A stretch of DNA of 6,477 nt from an uncultured Ruminococcus sp. (GTDB taxonomy: Bacteria; Bacillota; Clostridia; Oscillospirales; Ruminococcaceae), in NCBI GenBank assembly GCA_946186215.1, contig CAMHMM010000110.1, positions 1 through 6,477 of the forward strand, given 5' to 3'. Every line of letters starts with the position of its first letter. The first letter of the stretch is position 1. This document shows, in pieces, positions 1-4,053 of the stretch. Position numbers and translations under genes: made by a program. The notes under the pieces are model-generated. The model worked only from the letters and a program-made list of their open reading frames with translations, was not told the DNA's origin and ran no database searches.

Positions 1-48
1 CTTCTGCCTTCTGGCTCTTGTTTCCTTTCTGTTTATTGTCTTGACCAT
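1..48 (-). CDS. rplR: 50S ribosomal protein L18, N-terminal fragment cut by the window edge
   Basis: Only the first 16 codons are present, read leftward from an ATG at 48-46; they translate to MVKTINRKETRARRQK. This basic N-terminus fits L18, which binds 5S rRNA in the central protuberance of the large subunit together with L5. The start is supported by an AAGGAG Shine-Dalgarno at 56-61, 7 nt upstream of the ATG. Position also argues for L18, since rplR follows rplF in the standard spc operon order. It is separated from rplF by an unusually long 115-nt gap. The identity relies on a short stretch plus gene order, so it is likely but not independently proven here. Confidence 0.88.
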   Translation of the reverse strand, partial: MVKTINRKETRARRQK

Positions 49-146
49 TGCAATACTCCTTATCAAACTGGAAAATAGTAACCGCAGCGCTCAGGCCGCC
101 TGTTGTCCCATTTTCTTTCGTTTATACGGTTTATGGTAAATACAGC

Positions 147-164
147 AGATATCAGATGATATCT
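147..164. repeat. 8-bp perfect inverted repeat at the rplF stop codon
   Basis: The arms AGATATCA (147-154) and TGATATCT (157-164) are perfect complements separated by 2 nt. The right arm touches the TAA stop of rplF (166-164 on the minus strand). In the mRNA this could form an A+U-rich hairpin directly behind rplF. No T-run follows on the minus strand, so it does not look like a complete intrinsic terminator. It could slow 3' exonuclease decay, mark a processing site, or be chance. Confidence 0.6.
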
Positions 165-709
165 TACTTCTTACCCTTGCCGGCTTTTCCTTCCTTGCGT
201 ATGATATGCTCGCCTACATAGCGGATACCCTTGCCCTTATAAGGCTCGGGAGGTCTCTTCTCGCGGATCTGGGCAGCGAACTGGCCTACGACCTGCTTGT
301 CGATACCGTTTACAACGATCTCGGTCTGAGAGGGAACATCAATTGTGATGCCATCGATCTCAGGAACAACAACAGTGTGGGAGTAGCCGAGGTTCATTAC
401 CAGCTCCTTGCCCTTCTTCTGCGCCCTGTAACCGATACCCTCGATCTTGAGAGCCTTGGAATAGCCCTGTGTAACACCTGTTACCATGTTGTCGATGAGG
501 GTTCTTGTCAAACCGTGGAGAGAGCGGTGCATCTTTTCATCATCAGGTCTTTCAACGATGATCTCAGCGCCCTCCTGCTTGATGAGCATATCCTTGTGGA
601 ATGTATTTGTAAGAGTACCCTTGGGGCCCTTGACAGTCACTGTGCTGCCGTCGATCTTAACATCAACGCCTGCAGGAATGACAACGGGCTTTTTACCTAT
701 TCTTGACAT
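164..709 (-). CDS. rplF: 50S ribosomal protein L6
   Basis: A 181-aa protein of usual L6 length. L6 is a primary 23S rRNA-binding protein near the factor-binding site and the base of the L7/L12 stalk. Visible family marks are the N-terminal MSRIGKKPVVIPAGV, the two repeated alpha/beta halves typical of L6 (about residues 1-82 and 83-181), and the C-terminal L6 signature PEPYKGKGIRY at residues 154-164, followed by a Lys/Gly-rich tail. The start ATG (709-707) has an AAGGAGG-type site that overlaps the TAA stop of rpsH, only 12 nt upstream. L6 translation is therefore probably coupled to S8. Downstream the operon is interrupted by 115 nt before rplR. Confidence 0.98.
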   Translation of the reverse strand: MSRIGKKPVVIPAGVDVKIDGSTVTVKGPKGTLTNTFHKDMLIKQEGAEIIVERPDDEKMHRSLHGLTRTLIDNMVTGVTQGYSKALKIEGIGYRAQKKGKELVMNLGYSHTVVVPEIDGITIDVPSQTEIVVNGIDKQVVGQFAAQIREKRPPEPYKGKGIRYVGEHIIRKEGKAGKGKK

Positions 710-721
710 TGCAGCTCCTCC

Positions 722-1120
722 TTACCATACGAATGCAAGGACTTCGCCGCCGACATTGAGCTCTCTTGCCTTCTTATCGGTCATAACGCCCTTGGGAGTG
801 GAAACGATCGCAATGCCAAGTCCCTTCATTACCTTGGGCATATCCTCGCAGCTGGAATAGATGCGAAGACCGGGCTTGGATACACGGCGCAGTCCTGTGA
901 TGACCTGCGACTTGTTCTCGCCGTACTTCAAATTGATTCTGATAACGCCCTGCTTGCCGTCATCAATTACCTGATAATTCTTTATATAACCCTCGTCTAC
1001 AAGGATCTGAACGATAGCCTTCTTTATGTTGGAAGCAGGACAATCGACTGTAGGATGCTTAGCCGAATTGGCATTACGGATCCTTGTGAGGAGATCAGCG
1101 ATAGAATCGGTAATCTGCAT
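722..1120 (-). CDS. rpsH: 30S ribosomal protein S8
   Basis: A 132-aa protein of normal S8 length. S8 binds the central domain of 16S rRNA early in small-subunit assembly; in E. coli it also represses the spc operon by binding its mRNA. The N-terminus MQITDSIADLLTRIRNA and the C-terminal signature GIAIVSTPKGVMTDKKA (residues 102-118), ending NVGGEVLAFVW, are typical. The start is set by an AAGGAGG site at 1128-1134, 7 nt before the ATG. It lies 34 nt after rpsN and 12 nt before rplF. I could not find a convincing S8-type mRNA target near rplE by eye, so autoregulation here is not shown. Confidence 0.98.
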   Translation of the reverse strand: MQITDSIADLLTRIRNANSAKHPTVDCPASNIKKAIVQILVDEGYIKNYQVIDDGKQGVIRINLKYGENKSQVITGLRRVSKPGLRIYSSCEDMPKVMKGLGIAIVSTPKGVMTDKKARELNVGGEVLAFVW

Positions 1121-1154
1121 ATTTAAACCTCCTTGTTAATTTCGCAAAGATTGC

Positions 1155-1340
1155 TTACCAGCTTGCTTTCTTCACGCCGGGGATCTGTCCCTTGTGAGCA
1201 AGCTCTCTGAAGCAGATTCTGCAAATACCGAACTTTCTGAGGTAAGCGTGAGGTCTGCCGCAGATCTTGCAGCGGTTGTAAGCTCTTGTGGAAAACTTAG
1301 GCTCTCTCTGCTGCTTTATCTTCATAGAAGTCTTTGCCAT
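1155..1340 (-). CDS. rpsN: 30S ribosomal protein S14, type Z (zinc-binding)
   Basis: A short 61-aa S14 of the zinc-binding (C+) type; zinc-free S14 proteins are about 90-100 aa. The zinc ribbon is complete: Cys24-X2-Cys27 (CKIC) and Cys40-X2-Cys43 (CRIC). S14 sits in the head of the 30S subunit and contacts 16S rRNA. The end, GQIPGVKKASW, is typical of the family. The start ATG (1340-1338) has a strong GGGGAGG site at 1349-1355, which directly follows the TAA stop of rplE; the genes are 15 nt apart, implying coupled translation. Many Firmicutes keep a second, zinc-free S14 elsewhere for zinc limitation; this window cannot show whether this one does. Confidence 0.98.
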   Translation of the reverse strand: MAKTSMKIKQQREPKFSTRAYNRCKICGRPHAYLRKFGICRICFRELAHKGQIPGVKKASW

Positions 1341-1355
1341 TTGATAAACCTCCCC

Positions 1356-1898
1356 TTACTTTGCAAAAGGTGCGCCCATGAGCTCTAAAAGCTCCTTAGC
1401 TTCCTCGTCGGTGTTGGCAGTGGTAATGATGTTGATATCCATACCTCTTACCTTGTCGATCTTGTCATACTCGATCTCAGGGAAAATGAGCTGCTCCTTG
1501 ATACCTGTGGAGTAGTTGCCTCTTCCGTCGAAGGAGTTGGCGCTTATTCCTCTGAAGTCACGAACTCTGGGGAATGCAACATTGAAAAGTCTGTCGAGGA
1601 ACTCATACATTCTTTCGCCTCTGAGCGTTACCTTAACGCCGATAGGCATTCCCTCACGGATCTTGAAGTTAGCGACCGACTTCTTAGCGCGGCATACCAC
1701 AGGCTTCTGGCCGGTGATAAGCGCGAGATCGTTGCATATAGCGTCGATGACCTTTGAGTTGTCCTTAGCTTCACCTGCGCCGACATTTACTACTACCTTG
1801 TCGATCTTCGGGATCTGCATAACGCTCTTGTAGCCGAACTTCTTCATAAGAGAAGGAGCTACCGTGCTGACATATAATTCCTTAAGATTTGCTGCCAT
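1356..1898 (-). CDS. rplE: 50S ribosomal protein L5
   Basis: A 180-aa protein of normal L5 length. L5 binds 5S rRNA and helps form the central protuberance. It shows the conserved block ITGQKPVVCRAKKSVANFKI at residues 61-80, the segment RVRDFRGIS around 111-119, and the C-terminal GMDINIITTANTDEEAKELL followed by MGAPF. Translation starts at ATG 1898-1896, with an AAAGGAG site at 1908-1914. It is 18 nt behind rplX and 15 nt before rpsN, so it is an internal gene of the spc operon. Nothing is truncated or unusual. Confidence 0.98.
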   Translation of the reverse strand: MAANLKELYVSTVAPSLMKKFGYKSVMQIPKIDKVVVNVGAGEAKDNSKVIDAICNDLALITGQKPVVCRAKKSVANFKIREGMPIGVKVTLRGERMYEFLDRLFNVAFPRVRDFRGISANSFDGRGNYSTGIKEQLIFPEIEYDKIDKVRGMDINIITTANTDEEAKELLELMGAPFAK

Positions 1899-1916
1899 TA
1901 TATGTAACTCCTTTCA

Positions 1917-2240
1917 TTAATATGCCTTTGCGCAATCCTTGTGATTGCAAACTCTGACCTTCTTGCCGTCAACAAAGCCGTGAGCAAGTCTTGTAGGCTT
2001 GCCGCAATGAGGGCAAACAGCCATTACCTTGCACGCATAGAGAGCAGCCTCTACCTTTACAACGGAACCGGACTGGCCCATCTGTGTAGGCTTAACATGC
2101 TTTGTAGCGATGTTTACTCCCTCAACGATTACCTTTCCCTCTTTAGGAGAGACTGCAAGGACCTTGCCCTTCTTGCCTCTGTCCTTACCGGAAAGGACAA
2201 CGACTGTGTCGCCGGTCTTTACATGTACCTTTTTATTCAT
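1917..2240 (-). CDS. rplX: 50S ribosomal protein L24 with C-terminal zinc ribbon
   Basis: A 107-aa L24, the assembly initiator that binds the 5' end of 23S rRNA. Residues about 6-33 form the KOW domain (VKTGDTVVVLSGKDRGKKGK). The C-terminal part carries four cysteines arranged as a zinc ribbon: Cys76-X2-Cys79 (CPHC) and Cys98-X4-Cys103 (CNHKDC), plus an extra Cys70. Zinc-ribbon L24 proteins are known in many bacteria, while E. coli L24 lacks the motif. The open frame extends 12 codons upstream into rplN, but I chose the ATG at 2240-2238. It gives the normal N-terminus MNKKVHVKTGD and has a near-perfect AGGAGGTG site at 2247-2254, 6 nt away. It lies 16 nt after rplN. Confidence 0.97.
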   Translation of the reverse strand: MNKKVHVKTGDTVVVLSGKDRGKKGKVLAVSPKEGKVIVEGVNIATKHVKPTQMGQSGSVVKVEAALYACKVMAVCPHCGKPTRLAHGFVDGKKVRVCNHKDCAKAY

Positions 2241-2246
2241 CTGCGA

Positions 2247-2254
2247 CACCTCCT
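2247..2254 (-). promoter_or_regulatory. Ribosome binding site that fixes the rplX start
   Basis: On the minus strand this reads AGGAGGTG, almost fully complementary to the 16S rRNA 3' end, 6 nt before the ATG at 2240. It excludes the longer in-frame start at 2276, which would overlap the end of rplN. Confidence 0.9.
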
Positions 2255-2256
2255 GA

Positions 2257-2625
2257 TCAAAGAACTTCGGGAGCAAGTGAAAGAATCTTGAGATAATCCT
2301 TATCTCTGAGCTCTCTTGCTACCGGCCCGAAAATACGGGTACCTCTCGGGTTTTTGTCCTCTCTGATAATTACAGCGGCATTCTCGTCAAAACGGATATA
2401 TGTTCCGTCCTCGCGGCGAAGCCCCTTAGCAGAGCGAACGATAACAGCCTTGACTACATCGCCCTTTTTAACAACGCCGCCCGGTGTTGCTTTTTTGACA
2501 GAAGCAACAACAACATCGCCGATATTGGCATATCTCTTGCGGGTACCGCCGAGAACTCTGATACACATGAGCTCTTTGGCACCTGTGTTGTCTGCGACCT
2601 TTAAATAAGTCTGCATCTGTATCAT
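2257..2625 (-). CDS. rplN: 50S ribosomal protein L14, first gene of this transcription unit
   Basis: A 122-aa protein, the standard L14 length. L14 binds 23S rRNA at the subunit interface and contributes to intersubunit bridges. The N-terminus MIQMQTYLKVADNTGAKE and the L14 signature region at residues 59-87 (from KAVIVRSAKGLRREDG to AAVII) are clear. The open frame extends 20 codons further upstream, but the ATG at 2625-2623 gives the family N-terminus and has AAGGAG at 2636-2641. In most Firmicutes rpsQ sits directly before rplN. Here no coding region precedes it; a promoter and a leader of about 147 nt do, so L14 opens the operon. The stop is TGA, just before the rplX Shine-Dalgarno. Confidence 0.98.
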   Translation of the reverse strand: MIQMQTYLKVADNTGAKELMCIRVLGGTRKRYANIGDVVVASVKKATPGGVVKKGDVVKAVIVRSAKGLRREDGTYIRFDENAAVIIREDKNPRGTRIFGPVARELRDKDYLKILSLAPEVL

Positions 2626-2635
2626 AGCGCTTAAA

Positions 2636-2641
2636 CTCCTT
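2636..2641 (-). promoter_or_regulatory. Ribosome binding site that fixes the rplN start
   Basis: AAGGAG on the minus strand (within GGAAGGAG), 10 nt before the ATG at 2625. It supports the 122-aa L14 over the 142-aa reading. It lies inside the last codons of a possible 35-codon leader ORF. Confidence 0.85.
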
Positions 2642-2718
2642 CCTGCAAAAACAGCATTTCCGGCAGTTTTATACACCGGCAACACTGAATTATCGTGATA
2701 TCAGGACGCGAATGCTGC

Positions 2719-2734
2719 AACGCCTCCGCGCGTT
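2719..2734 (-). repeat. Hairpin in the rplN leader
   Basis: On the minus strand the arms AACGC (2734-2730) and GCGTT (2723-2719) pair across a 6-nt loop GCGGAG. A further pairing lies downstream: CAGCATT (2717-2711) with AATGCTG (2658-2652), the latter followed by five T (2651-2647). Together they suggest that the leader folds, but the second stem encloses about 52 nt and is not a classical terminator. A regulatory role is inference. Confidence 0.4.
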
Positions 2735-2778
2735 TCATTGCCGTGCACCCATCTACAACGCGCACAGCAACATAAATT

Positions 2779-2807
2779 ATTGTATCATAAACCCATACCA
2801 AAGTCAA
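2779..2807 (-). promoter_or_regulatory. Sigma-A type promoter of the rplN operon
   Basis: Read on the minus strand: -35 TTGACT (2807-2802), a 17-nt spacer, -10 TACAAT (2784-2779). Both boxes differ from consensus by one base and the spacing is optimal. Transcription should start near 2772, giving a leader of about 147 nt before the rplN ATG. This is the visible promoter for the whole spc operon segment in this window. Confidence 0.85.
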
Positions 2808-2910
2808 TGATGAAATATTCGTCAAAACATAGAAATTTACAAATCCGCCGCCTGTTTTATGGTAACTTTCACTAATACCTGAAAAACACAGCCCGCAGAC
2901 GGTTTTTTTC

Positions 2911-2939
2911 TTGACAAAATCCGCACGATACCTTATAAT
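2911..2939 (+). promoter_or_regulatory. Consensus sigma-A promoter of the 305-aa gene and guaA
   Basis: TTGACA (2911-2916), a 17-nt spacer, TATAAT (2934-2939): perfect consensus hexamers at the best spacing, preceded by a run of seven T. The start should be near 2946, leaving a leader of about 136 nt. Its strength suggests high constitutive transcription, possibly tempered by leader structure. guaA probably depends on this promoter, because no good promoter is visible in the 54-nt gap before it. Confidence 0.9.
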
Positions 2940-3046
2940 ATGGTAATAAGCAAGCACTGAACAGATCATCTTTTTCCCGAGAAGGCAGATACACGAAAAG
3001 CCATACGCAAAACGCTTCCGTGATCCGTTCAGCGCTTTCGTTATTA

Positions 3047-3066
3047 CCCGTCTTAATGACGGGAGG
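3047..3066 (+). promoter_or_regulatory. Hairpin overlapping the Shine-Dalgarno of the 305-aa gene
   Basis: CCCGTC (3047-3052), loop TTAAT (3053-3057) and GACGGG (3058-3063) form a perfect 6-bp stem. The GGGAGG purine run (3061-3066) shares three bases with the stem, so folding would hide part of a strong ribosome binding site. This GGAGG is 15 nt from the ATG at 3082, which is too far for an ideal start; a second, weaker match GGTGA (3073-3077) lies 4 nt before that ATG. No T-run follows, so this is not a terminator. Translational control is inference. Confidence 0.5.
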
Positions 3067-3081
3067 ATATCCGGTGAAGCT

Positions 3082-3999
3082 ATGATAAAATTCCACCTGC
3101 CCGATTTCTGCGGCAATTTCAGGATGAACCTTTATTTCATCGATCTTTTAAAGGACAAGCCGCAGTACTTTTATAATGGTATCTCCATCGCATCATCCTA
3201 CGGATGCTTCCCGCCCGCAGTATGGAACGGCGGCAGGACCGCAGTGGGCACTGTCCGTCCGGAAATGATACCGTGGCTCATAAACGAATACAATTCAAGA
3301 GGCGTGCCAATCCGCTACACCTTTACAAATCCCCTTGTGACGCAGAAGCACTTTTCCGATAAATTCTGCAACCACATCACAAAGGCTGCTGACAACGGTT
3401 TCAATGAGATAATCGTCAATGTTCCCCTGCTCGAGGATTATATCAGGGAGAAATACCCCCGCTACCCGCTCATATCGTCCACGGTAAAACAGATCGAAGG
3501 CAAAGATGAGCTCCTGCAGGAGCTCGAAAAGGATTATAAGCTCGTGGTGCTCGACTACAACTGGAACAACCGCTATGACGAGCTTGAAGCTCTGCCGCAC
3601 AAGGATAAGATCGAGCTGCTGATAAATCCCTACTGCGTTCCCGCCTGCAAGCGACGGAAGGAGCATTACCGTCATCTCGGCCGCCTGCAGATCGCACAGA
3701 GCAACGCCGCATACGGCACGGCCACCCCGTCGGATATGGAACAGCTGAAAAAGGAATTCGCCTGTCCGAATATGAACATGGGCTTCTATGACACGGTGGA
3801 TTATTCCTCGCACATCAGCACTGACGCACTATATAAAAAGTATGTGCCCTTGGGTTATGAGAATTTCAAGATCGAGGGGCGCATGATGCACGCAGTGGAC
3901 ATACTTGAAAGCTATGTTTATTACCTGGTGCTCCCCGAATACAGGGACAGGGTGCGCTGCAGAGCGCTGCGCGAGCTTCTGGCTCCTGCAAGGAGATAA
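3082..3999 (+). CDS. Protein of unknown function, peptidase U32-like features (305 aa)
   Basis: I do not recognise a named gene. The 305-aa product looks soluble: no signal peptide or membrane segment. The alternation of short hydrophobic strands (EIIVNVPLL near 109-117, KLVVLDY near 153-159, IELLINPY near 177-184) with helices fits a TIM-barrel-like fold. Notable motifs are SSYGCFPPAVWNGGR (38-52), NPYCVPACKRRKEHYRH (182-198) with Cys185-X3-Cys189, Cys228 in FACPNMNMGF, and NFKIEGRMM (261-269). The block KIEGR after a Gly-containing turn is characteristic of peptidase U32-family proteins, several of which bind a 4Fe-4S cluster through cysteines (for example UbiU and UbiV) or modify rRNA (RlhA). 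Cys42, 185, 189 and 228 could be ligands, but this is inference. The ATG at 3082 is the only good start: upstream in-frame codons include no ATG, GTG or TTG before a stop at 2947. It probably shares a transcript with guaA, 54 nt downstream. The CDS is near certain; the U32 relation is moderate to weak. Confidence 0.9.
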   Translation: MIKFHLPDFCGNFRMNLYFIDLLKDKPQYFYNGISIASSYGCFPPAVWNGGRTAVGTVRPEMIPWLINEYNSRGVPIRYTFTNPLVTQKHFSDKFCNHITKAADNGFNEIIVNVPLLEDYIREKYPRYPLISSTVKQIEGKDELLQELEKDYKLVVLDYNWNNRYDELEALPHKDKIELLINPYCVPACKRRKEHYRHLGRLQIAQSNAAYGTATPSDMEQLKKEFACPNMNMGFYDTVDYSSHISTDALYKKYVPLGYENFKIEGRMMHAVDILESYVYYLVLPEYRDRVRCRALRELLAPARR

Positions 4000-4041
4000 C
4001 ACCCGTAAGACAATGCCATCCGCAGGATCGGCTATACATAA

Positions 4042-4046
4042 AGGAG
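4042..4046 (+). promoter_or_regulatory. Ribosome binding site of guaA
   Basis: AGGAG within AAAGGAGAAA, 7 nt before the ATG at 4054. It fixes the start that gives the standard GMP synthase N-terminus. Confidence 0.85.
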
Positions 4047-4053
4047 AAATATT

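Larger units (their letters stand above)
2626..3081. other. 456-bp divergent intergenic region between rplN and the 305-aa gene
   Basis: This region holds two face-away promoters and two leaders. From left to right it contains the rplN leader (about 2626-2772), the rplN promoter (2779-2807), about 100 bp of A+T-rich DNA, the rightward promoter (2911-2939) and the leader of the 305-aa gene (about 2946-3081). A minus-strand open frame of 161 codons crosses it at 2631-3116, but it runs through both promoters, has no family resemblance I recognise, and is judged non-coding. I saw no tRNA, riboswitch or mobile element. Between the promoters only short repeats were visible, such as GGTA...TACC around 2861-2880. 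Confidence 0.8.

Noticed and set aside
206..706. 166-codon plus-strand frame opposite rplF
   Set aside because: It is fully antisense to a certain ribosomal protein gene, so it is a shadow frame.
2626..2685. Longer 142-aa form of L14
   Set aside because: The extra 20 residues do not fit L14, and the AAGGAG site at 2636-2641 points to the ATG at 2625.
2858..2946. TATGGTAA repeated at 2858-2865 and 2939-2946, with a similar copy near 132-139
   Set aside because: Short A+T-rich 8-mers in intergenic DNA with no consistent position relative to promoters; probably chance.
2946..3081. Purine riboswitch controlling the guaA operon
   Set aside because: I could not find the conserved purine-aptamer junction and loop sequences; the leader shows only simple hairpins.
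2631..3116. 161-codon open frame on the minus strand across the divergent intergenic region
   Set aside because: It runs through both predicted promoters, overlaps the start of the 305-aa gene, resembles no protein family and has no convincing ribosome site at its start. Only its last 35 codons were kept as a weak leader-ORF idea.
3295..3813. 172-codon minus-strand frame opposite the 305-aa gene
   Set aside because: It is fully antisense to a gene with clear coding character and has no recognisable domains, so it is a shadow frame. The antisense frames opposite guaA are judged the same way.
4000..4053. Separate promoter for guaA (TATACA at 4033-4038)
   Set aside because: No acceptable -35 box lies 16-18 nt upstream, and a start near 4045 would fall within the Shine-Dalgarno.
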